The translations under genes and the position numbers were made by a program. From contig NC_092565.1 of NCBI RefSeq assembly GCF_037975245.1, positions 15,903,499-15,967,498 of the forward strand: 64,000 nt of DNA, written 5' to 3'. Position 1 is the stretch's first letter. Every line of letters begins with the position of its first letter. The stretch comes from Apostichopus japonicus (taxonomy: Eukaryota; Echinodermata; Holothuroidea; Aspidochirotida; Stichopodidae). The notes beneath the pieces were generated by a model. That model saw nothing but the letters and a program-made list of their open reading frames with translations, did not search any database and had not been told where the DNA came from. Shown here piece by piece: positions 45,001-54,330 of the stretch.

Positions 45001-48000
45001 TCAGTGTTGTAATCAGCTATCCCAAACATTTCATGGTAATCTTGTATTTTGTCCATATTATGTCAAAAACTACATGGTAACGATGAAGCAGTCCCGTTGT
45101 TAAGGGCTTCACTATAAAAAGCTCATTGCATTTGCAAAACATCTTTATGAATTGTAGTATGCTACTTAAAATCCAATCTGAACTCACTTGTCCCAACACT
45201 TCCTACCCCCAACCCCACGAGACCCTCATTGCCCATTAGGACCCCCATGTTACCTAACCACCAACCAAATGAAAAAGGTTGGTGATGCCACAATGACAAA
45301 CACTTTCTACATCATAAAATATGCTTATGTAGTAATAGTTTGTGTTTAAATTTTCAATTCTTAAAAATGATATAAAGAGATGTCAACACATTAATACCCA
45401 GTTCTCTCTGTGACAGAAATGAAAGTGACAGTTTTGTTCTAAGGTAGGGTGGGGGGGTGGATGTTTTTTATTCTTGTACAAAGTGTCGTTTGTAGATTTT
45501 GCTCCTAGCATATAGACAACTTTGTGACAGAAAGTAATATTGACATTTGATAAAATAACATTTTTTCTTCTTTTGACAGTGTGTTTGAAGCATTCGGGAA
45601 AATTTTATCATGTTTACTACCGACAGATCCTGCAACTGGAAAACATAAGTAAGTTTCTTTATACATATCGTTCAACTTCACATGAAACTTGAATCTTCTC
45701 TTTCTCTAGGTCTTGACTTGTAGGAATTCAAGGCTAGAGAGCAAGGTGGATACTGCTTCATAACACATTGAATATCTCTTTTCTGGAAGGTTGATGAAGT
45801 AGTTATTTCTTTGTTCAGGTTTCAGTTATTTTAAGTGACACTTCATAGTATCATTCAGCTTCAGGAATCATTCATAATTTACAATGTCAAACAAGATATT
45901 CTAAGCTCCGTTAAAGCAATGCTTGGCTTTATTGTTTATTCATTCTTATTGTCTTGAGTGGTTAGTCTTGGTATTCTTATGGTTTCTTCAGTGGTTAGTC
46001 TTGGCATTCTTATTGTGTCTTCAGTGGTTAGTCTTGGGCATTCTTATTGTGTCTTCAGTGGTTAGTCTTGGTATTCTGATTGTGTCTTCAGTGGTTAGTC
46101 TTGGTATTCTTATTGTGTCGTCAGTGGTTAGTCATGGTATTCTGATTGTGTCTTCAGTGGTTAGTCTTGGTATTCTTATTGTGTCTTCAGTGGTTAGTCT
46201 TGGTATAGAAGGAATACATCTTCATGTTTGTTTTATTGTTATTTTATTATTAACTTGTTTAATTTATGTTAACAGATAAAATGGCTTACTAAATCTAGAG
46301 ACCACTAATGTGGATCAAGTTTTTTTCATCTCTTCGTCCTCAGAAAAATAAAATTAAATCTAGTAATTGTAAATGACCTTGTCATCTGGGTGGGTAAGCA
46401 GGCTCAGATTTAGGTTGAAAAGATAAAAGAAAATAATCCATGCTGTATTTTTGTTGTCTTTATTTTAGATGTTATGGTTTTATCGAATACGATACCATGC
46501 AGTCTGCTCAAGATGCCATTGCCTCTATGAACCTCTTTGACCTTGGAGGGCAGTACCTCAGAGTAGGTCGAGTAAGTAAAACTCATTTCACTTTTCAAAT
46601 CATGATTGTGAAAGTTTCCATTGTTACATTTATAAATTATCTAATCAAAGTCTATCTAGGTAGACCTTCTTATATGGGAGTGTTTTTTTTTGGGGGGGGA
46701 GGGGGGTTGTTTTTTGAGTATTTTTGGGGGGGGCAGAAGGTGCTTTCACATACAGCTACTCTAACCTAAGCACACAGTGTTTCAGTTAAGAGTCAAGTTT
46801 GGAAAAGAAATATTATTTAATGAATTACAGTGTGAGGAAAATAACCTTTGGAAATGATTTCATCAACACTGGTCAGATTAAATTATGTGTGAGTGTTGGT
46901 GCCAATAGACTGTTGCGTGTGAACAAGAAACCTTTTAAAGTTACAACAACAAAAATTAACAAGTAACAACAGTTTGTTTGTTTGTTGTAAATGTTGTTTT
47001 CCTGAGCAGCTTGAAACTTTGTAAAGAGTTATGGTAGCCATTCTGGCTTATCTGTTTTATTTTCTTATGCTCTGTAGATCTGTTTATCTGAATGTGATGA
47101 GATGTTTTGCTTGTTGTACTGATTTAGCAATTATCCCTGCAGGTTCATTGTCAGCCTGTTTCATCAATAACAGTGTCTGATTTCTATCTGCAAAGATTAA
47201 CTGGAATGTTTTATTTCCTGGCTTCTGCTAACTTCTCAGAAGTTGGGTATACACCATCCCAACAAGTTCTTATTTAAAGATATTATTTCCCAAACCATTG
47301 AGTAACATCCATACCATGGACAACAGGCATGCATGTCACAAGCTCTGACTACCTAGTCAATTTCTTGGCTTATTAGAACTCAGTTATTAAAATGTCACAT
47401 ATGTGCTCCCTGCATATGTGAATGTCTTTAACTGCTTGATAAATTTGTTATACTAAGTTTTCTTCTAATTATTGCATTTAAGATTTGTTTGGTAACTATA
47501 TGATCTTAGTAAAGTTTCCTTTTATCCTCTTCTTCAGTCTATCACCCCTCCCAGTGGTACCAGTGGACCATCTACACCCCAGGCATTACCCCCTGCAGCT
47601 GCTGTGGCTGCTGCAGCAGCTACTGCCAAGATTCAGGTAAAAATGCACTTTTAAAGACAAAAATTCTTAGATTTTATTTGTATTTGTCTCATCAGCTTTT
47701 GCAATTCACTGCTTCACTGCCCTAAGTTCAAAAGTGCCAATGTATACATAAAACAGGTCATCTTCAGACTTGGCTAACTGGAAGAAACTGGTGGAGATAA
47801 CTGGAGATAAATTTAAGGCATTACTGTTTTGGTATTAATGAAATATTGTTAATACTGTGTTGATTATTTGAAATAAAAGACGACAAGATTTGTACACAAA
47901 CAAACTACACTCTTGCTAATGGCCAGAACTCTAGAGAAGCAGTGTTGGTTATAACAAAGGAGGGCTAAATATAACTGTGAACTCCTTCAGTAATTTTTCC

Positions 48001-51000
48001 CCTAATGCAGGCTCTTGATGCTGTAACAGCACCTGCAGTCTCTGCTGCCCTCAACCTAACAGCCACTGCCCCACAAAGCATCCTGTCAGCTGGACTTTCA
48101 CAGCACCATGGTCTTCTAGGAAACCCACAAATGGGCATACTACCCCCAGCTGTCATGGCCTCCAATGCACCGGGCTTGATCACAGGTGAGTAGTTTGAAT
48201 AAGATTGAAAAGTATAGCTGAGCCATCACGACCTTAAAAGGCATTGAAGACTCGCCCCAAACGGTGTTCCACACTCTGAGAAAAGTTAACTTTCTGTTGC
48301 TTGCAAGTGACGTCTTTTTCTTGTCGCTGCAAAATGCAGACAGTAATGAAATGTGATACCTTGTTATCTTTTATCTGGACCTGAGATATCCATCGCTGCT
48401 ATGTACACTGCTGTGGGTATTGACCGTAGCTGCATGTATTGACTGTACACATGTGTCTAATTATCGACCGTAGCAAGCTGTGTGTGTATTTTCTGGGATC
48501 GATGGTGGTGTCTAACACTTCTGTTACACCTCATTTGAAACTAGGTCAGATTACCAGCATTAAGACGTTCTTTGTGTGCGTGTCTTCACTTCCTTTAATG
48601 GTCTGTGGTGAAGCAGTTGTAGAGGGTCTGCTGTGCCCAAACTAGTAGTATAAATGAGAAACTTGCTGGTAGTATCATACCATGAGAGTTATGATGAGAC
48701 AGCATGGCATGTAATATGTGATACTATTAGTACAAACAATATCACTGGTAGTTTCCAAAAGTAATGTCAAATGTATTTCAGTGGTAGTATCAAACCAGTC
48801 TACCGAATAATCAAATCATTTCATAACTCAAGTGTCCTTGTATTAACAACGTTATGGGTCTAGTCACGTACCAAGTCAGTACAATTTAATGCTGCTGCGC
48901 GCTCGGAAAATAAAGTGGCAAGTTACTGAAGATATATTCTTGAATTCCTCAATTTGGAGGAGTCTTTTTCTTGCTGTTTGTTTCTTCCCATAGAAAATGA
49001 AGATTACATGGTCAAGCTATTGAACTGCATTATTCTAGTATTTTGATGTGGAAGTTTCAAAAATTGCCAAACTTCATAGAATGTGTTTCTCCCTACCTCC
49101 TCTCTCCCATCCTCATGTTTGATATCCTCATCTCTCCCGTCCATCTCATAGGTGTCACACCCATTCCTCCGATTCCCACGGTAACTGTCACAACCTCTGG
49201 ACCGATAGTGGTACATCAGCCAGTAATATCTGTGAATGCTCAAGTAGCTGTGAAGGAAGAAGACATAAAGATAGAACCAGCCGATCAACCGCAGTCTCTC
49301 AGCGAGCAGGAGAACATGACGATATCAGGAACGAGCGCTAGACACATGGTTATGCAACGATTACAAAGAAGCTCACAGGTGATTGTCTGAGGCTGTGGTT
49401 CATTTAATTAAAGGCCCATGGTTTCTTTTTCTTTTCTTTTTTCCTTTGTTTCCTTTGTCTCTTTCCTACTTTGTAAAGCGCTTGGAAATGCTGTATTAAG
49501 TGCTTAATAAATGTAATTTATGATGATTATTTATGAGAACATGATGATATAATGAACAGAAACTTAACACACTCTGTGGTGCAAACAATACTCAAGATTC
49601 ATCCCAATGGGTTTTCTTTTTTTTTGGGGGGGGGGGGGTCGATAGCTCTGCTTACGAGGACTGTTGGTCTGGTTCTTGTAGGACTCTTGCTATATGACTT
49701 ACAGAGCTCTTCGTTTTGTATTCAGATGCGATCAGTTTTGTCATATTTGCATACTTTGGATACTCTTACATTTGATATGTGAGTTGGTTTCCCTTTAATC
49801 CAATACAGAGATTTGTGTGCGCAGTTAATTTAACATTGCTCTGTTTCATCGGCAAACCTCTAAAGTGTTTGCCTACATTCATCATTCCTGGTACCATTTT
49901 AATGAGCTAAGGTAAGAGTACAGTTTCCAAAGGTAACCAGATTATGGCAAAGTCAATGTAAACTACAGCTTAGACCATACATTCAGATATTGTCACTGCC
50001 ATTTAACAGGTAATAAAGGATAACTAAACATAGTTAAATCAGCCATTAATGAGATATTACATAAAATGTAATGCCAGAATAGAAAGCGATTTCCGTGCTT
50101 TGGACAAAAATAGCACATGATCATCTGGAATTTTTGAGTCATTTCATAAAATTGAATGAAAGTTACCTCACATTTGTCTAGAAGTGAGAGGGGAGAGCTG
50201 GTCGCCATGAGATCAGTTTACATAGGCGGCAACTTTATATGGTGTCGTTGGGGTGCTGAAAAAACCTTTTTTAAGGTGTGACAATATTGCATCTCAGATG
50301 TAATGCGGATACTTTGTTTGAATTTTCAGTTTTGTCAGGTGACGTCTTTTTACCGTTATTATCTGAACAATCGGTCTCAGATCCAGTGTCTACTCTAAAG
50401 GTTATCTTTAACAAATACGATCCTCCTTACTTAGAAGTACCTTTGTTCGTGAGTGCCATGGTCTGTCATCATTAATATTTCTTTTAAATCTCGTGATCAA
50501 ACAAGTTCCTGTCAGTCTTACAGAAACTTCTTTTCTGCCACAGGTGATTGTCTTAAGAAACATGGTAGGCGTGGAAGACCTGGACGATGAGTTGGAGGGT
50601 GAGGTGACAGAGGAGTGTGGACGGTACGGTTCGGTCAATAGAGTGGTCATCTATCAAGAGAGACAAGGAGAGGAAGAAGATGCCGAGATCATTGTGAAAA
50701 TATTTGTAGAATTCAACTCATCAGAGGGTAGGTCACTCCATCTTTAATTTATCAGTAATTAAATCATCTCAGTCCAAGTTGATTCCATCATTTATGGATA
50801 AACAGAATAGAAATTATTGTCTAGTTTTCATGTCCACATGTCCAAAATTTGCAGTAGGTCCATATATCAATAGATTTTCTTAGGCAGCTGTCAGGAAATT
50901 GCAGGCTGCATGGACTGCATATTTTTATCATTGTATTCTTGTTCAGAGGGAAGTGTTGGCTAATGGGTTTGTTTCACCAGGACTCTTAAAAAAAAAAATC

Positions 51001-52065
51001 TAGCTATACATTCAGGTTGAGTGTTCTCCTTCCAACTCTAATCTGTTAAATAGCTATTTGTCTCAAGAATTTATGACATACATATTACCAAGGGATGTTG
51101 CTAGGGTCTTGTGATTGGGGGGGTAGAATCATAATATTCCAACTAGGATCAGAATTTGACAACTGGGTGGATTCGTAAGGAGATGTGCCACACCGCTAAT
51201 TCAAATGTTCAGCAGCATAACACAAGTTGGTTGTCAATTCTTTGTACCTTAAATGTGCTATACTGGTTATTTAGTAGTATGCTAAGGTGCTAAATCGAAT
51301 CCCAATTGCCCATATTCAGACAATTTAAAGTTAGTTTGTAGTACTTTCAAGTTAATTATGGGTTGTGCAAGGAGTTAAGATTTCGGTCAAGTGTAAGTTC
51401 GAATTTTGTCAAATCTTGTAATAATGTAAGCCTAAAAGTAGAAATAGCTCAATATTATTGACTCATAAATTGGAATTATCCTGCCAAGAGTGCAATCAGC
51501 TTAAATTATGAGATTAAGAGATGTTGCATAGATATAAAAATGTTCAACTGTCATGTTTTTGAGCACCTATTTTCCAACCATTGAAGATTCTAGACAATTA
51601 TTGCGGGTGAGACCCCCCACCCCGTAGCTAAGTTCCTGCTTATTACCAAGGTTGGTTTACATGTAGCTACTAGTAATGAATGAGTCCATTACCACTTCCA
51701 AGATAATACTCCAAAGTTGAAACTCATTGAAAATATAAAATAAGACTTGGTCTGACATTGTATGCATTTTGGCACTAATAGTTCAAACTTTTGTCTGAAG
51801 TGTACTCCTCTGGGGATTAACTTGACTGTAATTCCCATAATGTTACTTTCACAAAAATACTGTGACTGATGCCTTAACATTCATGTTAGCGTTTAACGCT
51901 GTGTTTTGTCATAAAACTTGATTCATTTGCGATTTGGTTTTTGTTTCATCAACAGAGGCGAAGACTGCTTCAGATGCCCTCAACGGTAGATGGTTTGGAG
52001 GAAGGATGGTCAAAGCAACAGCATACGACCAGGAAAAGTTTGACAGTGGAGACTTGTCGGGATGA
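33050..52065 (+). CDS. PUF60: Poly(U)-binding splicing factor PUF60, complete, 12 coding exons
   Basis: Nuclear RNA-binding protein that works with U2AF in 3' splice-site recognition (half pint in Drosophila); this role is family knowledge. Exons: 33050-33073, 37577-37640, 41440-41672, 42881-43153, 44706-44833, 45580-45648, 46469-46571, 47538-47636, 48011-48185, 49152-49378, 50544-50727, 51956-52065. They join to 562 codons plus TGA (human about 559). RRM1 has RNP2 VYVGSI (128-133) and RNP1 KGFAFVEY (167-174). RRM2 has IYVASI (225-230) and KCYGFIEY (264-271; Cys where vertebrates have Gly). An Ala/Pro-rich linker (299-390) and an acidic stretch follow. The C-terminal UHM (about 466-562) has the R-W-F signature at 538-540. 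The start ATG has A at -3 and G at +4. The N-terminal 100 residues differ most from vertebrates. Confidence 0.96.
33436..33463 (+). repeat. Solo copy of the CGAAGTTCGGACACC motif
   Basis: cttcgaagttcggacaccta matches the end motif of the inverted-repeat element at 33641-33917. Confidence 0.55.
33641..33917. mobile_element. Short inverted-repeat (MITE-like) element in PUF60 intron 1
   Basis: agtattgcgaagttcg (33641-33656) is the exact reverse complement of cgaacttcgcaatact (33902-33917). A second inner match, gttcggacaccc against gggtgtccgaac (33878-33889), extends the arms. No clear target duplication. The interior has an open frame with no recognised product. Confidence 0.6.
34353..35987. 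mobile_element. Non-autonomous hAT-type DNA transposon, 1635 bp, in PUF60 intron 1
   Basis: Flanked by a perfect 8-bp target duplication TATCACTG (34345-34352 and 35988-35995). Terminal inverted repeats TAAGCTTGCACGGT (left) and TAGGCTTGCACGGT (right, reverse complement) differ at one base. Sub-terminal blocks rich in aaccggttttt lie at both ends. An internal perfect hairpin ggccgagcgtattacgctcg lies near 34796. No transposase frame recognised. It carries the three-copy repeat at 35219-35404. An 8-bp duplication with TAGGnnTG-type ends is typical of the hAT superfamily. Confidence 0.82.
35219..35404 (+). repeat. Tandem repeat, about 60-bp unit, 3 copies
   Basis: gtgattgttctaatgttact, tgttgcatcttagttgttaa and actcagagcccccc in three successive units with variable poly-C ends. 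Confidence 0.95.
37577..37640 (+). CDS. PUF60: PUF60 exon 2
   Basis: [20 protein letters not shown] then K plus one base. An acidic/lysine-rich segment with a KIKTE sumoylation-like motif (psi-K-x-E). Donor gttagt. Low homology; supported by phase and splice sites. Confidence 0.78.
37641..41439 (+). other. PUF60: PUF60 intron 2, no recognised element
   Basis: 3.8 kb. Contains a poly-A run near 38027-38043. An open frame of 98 codons at 39069-39365 has no recognised family and no consensus splice sites joining it in phase. Confidence 0.6.
41440..41672 (+). CDS. PUF60: PUF60 exon 3
   Basis: Begins (V)[16 protein letters not shown] and ends with the conserved [20 protein letters not shown] and HQQQ. 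Acceptor atctttcag, donor gtacat. Confidence 0.95.
42091..42373. repeat. Large inverted repeat (about 130-bp arms, 23-nt loop) in PUF60 intron 3
   Basis: The left arm 42091-42220 (taacagaagggacaaaaaca ... aagaaagaaacc) is the near-perfect reverse complement of 42244-42373 (ggtttctttcttctctccat ... cccttctgtta). The loop is pyrimidine-rich. Each arm contains two copies of ggattagtagacaag. The right arm continues into the hairpin/GAAAC motif. Confidence 0.93.
42244..42500 (+). mobile_element. Dispersed repeat with hairpin/GAAAC motif, plus-strand copy
   Basis: The same about 260-bp sequence as 11824-12083, opposite strand. The motif is at 42390-42428: GCCTGTGAAGAA, the stem-loop GATCCTGCTAGGATC, then GAAACGTCAGGC. 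Ends ctctagtggataagaagttt. Confidence 0.82.
42881..43153 (+). CDS. PUF60: PUF60 exon 4 (RRM1)
   Basis: 91 codons: [20 protein letters not shown], then VYVGSI and KGFAFVEY of RRM1, ending GGRNIK. The 17-residue segment MAAVTMGFGDP.. that is optional in human PUF60 has no counterpart between this exon and the previous one. Confidence 0.96.
43255..43440 (+). repeat. Tandem repeat, about 60-bp unit, 3 copies
   Basis: tgtgtgcgtatttgtatgat, gttttgaagtgttcat and acatagatttgacaagccag recur three times in PUF60 intron 4. Confidence 0.92.
44124..44255 (+). repeat. Dispersed repeat, copy A
   Basis: gcaggttctttgtcag, cctgtttcatcaataacagt, ctggaatgttttattt and ggtatacaccattccaaca match 47140-47270 in the same order and orientation. 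Confidence 0.85.
44706..44833 (+). CDS. PUF60: PUF60 exon 5 (inter-RRM linker, RRM2 start)
   Basis: [20 protein letters not shown] then [18 protein letters not shown]. Donor gttagt. Reading through the donor meets a stop after 7 codons. Confidence 0.95.
45580..45648 (+). CDS. PUF60: PUF60 exon 6 (RRM2)
   Basis: (S)[18 protein letters not shown] then TGKH plus two bases of Lys. Acceptor ttttgacag, donor gtaagt. Confidence 0.94.
45943..46206 (+). repeat. Tandem repeat, about 33-36-bp unit, about 8 copies, in PUF60 intron 6
   Basis: The unit is tcttcagtggttagtcttgg followed by tattcttattgtg. Small length changes between copies. Every unit holds a TCTTCAG that resembles a 3' splice site. Confidence 0.95.
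46469..46571 (+). CDS. PUF60: PUF60 exon 7 (RRM2 end)
   Basis: (K)[19 protein letters not shown] then [15 protein letters not shown]. Donor gtaagt. Confidence 0.96.
47140..47270 (+). repeat. Dispersed repeat, copy B
   Basis: The partner of 44124-44255, about 3 kb downstream in another PUF60 intron, with scattered substitutions. Confidence 0.85.
47538..47636 (+). CDS. PUF60: PUF60 exon 8 (Ala/Pro linker)
   Basis: [20 protein letters not shown] then [13 protein letters not shown], as in the vertebrate [15 protein letters not shown] segment. Confidence 0.95.
48011..48185 (+). CDS. PUF60: PUF60 exon 9 (linker)
   Basis: [20 protein letters not shown], then [13 protein letters not shown] and [18 protein letters not shown]. 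Donor gtgagt one base into Gly. Confidence 0.94.
48245..48590. mobile_element. MITE-like element in PUF60 intron 9
   Basis: The ends tgaagactcgcccc and gtgcgtgtcttca form an imperfect terminal inverted repeat. Its interior (gggatcgatggtggtgtcta, acacttctgttacacctcat, tatccatcgctg) is the reverse complement of 61726-62112. Confidence 0.72.
49152..49378 (+). CDS. PUF60: PUF60 exon 10 (acidic segment)
   Basis: (G)[17 protein letters not shown], then [15 protein letters not shown] and [26 protein letters not shown] is again sumoylation-like. The donor is gtgatt; unspliced reading gives VIV then TGA. Confidence 0.95.
49425..49535 (+). mobile_element. 3' tail of a CR1/L2-like LINE
   Basis: tttgtctctttcctactttg, taaagcgcttggaaatgctg and tattaagtgcttaataaatg match the tail of the LINE fragment at 17.99-18.07 kb. 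No coding part remains. Confidence 0.75.
50544..50727 (+). CDS. PUF60: PUF60 exon 11 (UHM)
   Basis: [20 protein letters not shown], then [20 protein letters not shown] and [18 protein letters not shown] core strands and acidic helix; donor gtaggt. Confidence 0.96.
51956..52065 (+). CDS. PUF60: PUF60 exon 12 (UHM C terminus and stop)
   Basis: (E)[19 protein letters not shown] then [16 protein letters not shown] and TGA at 52063-52065. GRWFGGR is the UHM Arg-X-Phe loop that binds U2AF-ligand-motif tryptophans in this family. The stop falls in the first unit of a 21-bp tandem repeat. Confidence 0.95.
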
Positions 52066-52153
52066 GTGTCCTGCCTGTCCCGATGAGTGTCCTGCCTGTC
52101 TGGACAAGTGTCCTGCCTGTCCATACGAGTGTCCTGCCTGTCCGGACGAGTGT
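52055..52153 (+). repeat. 21-bp tandem repeat spanning the PUF60 stop codon
   Basis: About 4.5 copies of gatgagtgtcctgcctgtcc plus one base. In the PUF60 frame units 1 and 2 contain TGA, later units have CAA or CGA there, and a TAA follows at 52154-52156. Confidence 0.95.
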
Positions 52154-53957
52154 CTTAATCTCTTTAGAAGATATGGAATGTTCGGTCAGTGATTCAGTAT
52201 TGAAAAGCTATTCCAAGTGATACTGAGTCAGTATTTGACAACTTGCTATCAATCTCACTGATTCAGTGGGCTCATTTTAATGTAAAATACCAAGGAGCAG
52301 CAGCTTAGTGTCAATGGTTTTCTCTGAGGATGAATCAATCGTTAGGTAACACTGCCTAAGGTTCTGTGTAATCCATTCCCATTCCTTGTATCATTTTAAT
52401 TGTCTAGTTTGCATAGTCTGGATAAATGCTAGTTGTTGCAGTTGGCAAATCATTTTTATCATTTCATATTGTTTCTGGAATACTTTGCTTTTTGAAACAT
52501 ATTTGCTTTAAATGCAGAGAACGGAAGTGGAGAGGGGAATCCCTCAGCAATTTTATTTGGAATTTCTTTTTAGTTGCACTCAAGATTCAAGTACTAAGTG
52601 TGCTCACTAGCATAAAATATTTATATTAATAGCCCTGTCGTAAACCCGAGTTCAATAAAAAATACCACAGACACGGTTTTATGGCTGTTGGAGTGCTTCT
52701 AACAAGTACATCTGTGGTTAACAAGTACCATCATAGTTTGCTTGCCTTATTTTCAAGGAATTCCTTGAACATCAAGGTAGCTAGCACGGTACAACTCTGA
52801 TGTTCATAGTAGCATCAGGGTTGATTCATCAAACGGAAGTAGGGAGGCAAAACTCTGCCGAAACTGTAATATACTGTCACAAGAAATTGGCGGGGAATTG
52901 AGAAGCTGGGGGAGTAATCATTGTTAGCTGGCATGTGTAAAAAGAAACACACAGGAGTTTATTTGGGTTTTGATTATTCTGTAAATTATTCAGTCCCGTT
53001 TTCTGCATCTGCTAGAGTCCTTTTCCATTAAGACTATGATGGTTGTAAATTAATCTGTTCAACGGTAACATTTACTGCAAATTCCTCCAAAAAATATCTA
53101 TAAAAGTTCCAAAACTTATGATGAGGAGGTTCATTCTTCTGGTATTATTTATTTTAATTCAAAATTATTTAAAATTAAATTATTTTCGTGGAACTGAAAG
53201 TTCTTGCTGGTTGCTACTGTATCCCATTTTGTGTGTGTTTATGTATCCCCTCCCTCCCCTTTTTGTTGTTGTCTGTTAGCTGTGATGGTTAATAGTATTA
53301 TAAATCCTTGTAAATGGACTATGCTGAAGTTTGAAAGGTCTCATGAAATGAAATTATTATGATGATTAGACTCGAATGCTTCAATTCGTTCAGGATTTAC
53401 CAATTTAGTGTAAACTTTAAGTTGTGTTGACAAGACAGAATGACCCCCCCTACACCCCCCCAAAAAATTGCCCAACAGTTATCTGGTGTTTGGTGTCATG
53501 TTATCATACCAAGAACATGAAAAAGTTGAAACTGGGCAGAATAAGGTTTTAATTTCTATAGGTATCTCTATATAATTGTTTGAATAAAAGTTATACTTAA
53601 CATACAAAAATTTTAACTAGCATTTGAAGATAATGTTTTTTTGAAAGTACTTCATGGATTGAGTCATCCATATAAAAGTATGGGAGTTCATGCATGTGGA
53701 TAACACTTTACCTTGTTGTCTTGTGGAACCATATTCACCTCCGGAAGTTTTGTACGTTTATGTACATAGTGTGTAAATACACATTGTAAAGATTTGCAAA
53801 CATTCTACTTTTATTTTGTTCTCTCTTTGTATTGTTTTGTATTGTATTGTTTGTTAACCAAACAGTGTGGCTCTCTCGGTAATTAATTAAATAATGGAGG
53901 AGACTGATGAATCGACTTAACTGAGTGGGAAAGAATACTTGAAATGGACTTATATGT
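52066..53957 (+). other. PUF60 3' UTR and intergenic sequence
   Basis: After the 21-bp repeat no coding signal or recognised element on either strand. Confidence 0.55.
52654..52659 (+). terminator. PUF60: Candidate PUF60 polyadenylation signal
   Basis: AATAAA 589 bp after the stop, in ttcaataaaaaataccacag. Another AATAAA lies at 53583-53588. Confidence 0.45.
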
Positions 53958-54330
53958 ACACTCTAAAAACCAGCTGGTCAAAATTCACCAGGAACTGTTG
54001 AAATTTTCACCAGGAGCTGCGTTGATATGCAACCCTACATATCCTGGTTGTTTTCACCAGGTTTCCTGGTGAATGAGATTTAACAAAATCCTGGTAGAAA
54101 TAACCAGGATTCCTGGTTAAATTTCCTGGTTAGATTTACCACTATGCTGGTTAATATCAATGGGTATTCCACCTCCTTCCTGGTTAAACTGACCAACATT
54201 TCAGGGTTGATGTGACTACTATCCTGGTTAATATTACAGAATTTTCAACCTCATTCCTGTTTAAATCACCACTCTCCTTATTAATACTATTGGGTAAACC
54301 ACCTTATCCTCGATTAAAGTTGCAATGCAT
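53958..54330. repeat. Degenerate CCTGGTTAAA / ACCAGG array
   Basis: Starts acactctaaaaaccagctgg, then about a dozen imperfect 25-35-bp copies of tcctggttaaatt in both orientations (accaggattcctggtta is itself a palindrome), fading toward 54330. Confidence 0.8.

Noticed and set aside
45923-46279. Hydrophobic repeat frame ([11 protein letters not shown])
   Set aside because: Translation of the intronic 33-36-bp tandem repeat; indels between units break any constant frame.
51941-52192. Cys-rich frame (ECPACPD repeats) over the last PUF60 exon
   Set aside because: It is the +1 frame of the exon and the 21-bp repeat; the PUF60 frame is clearly the coding one.
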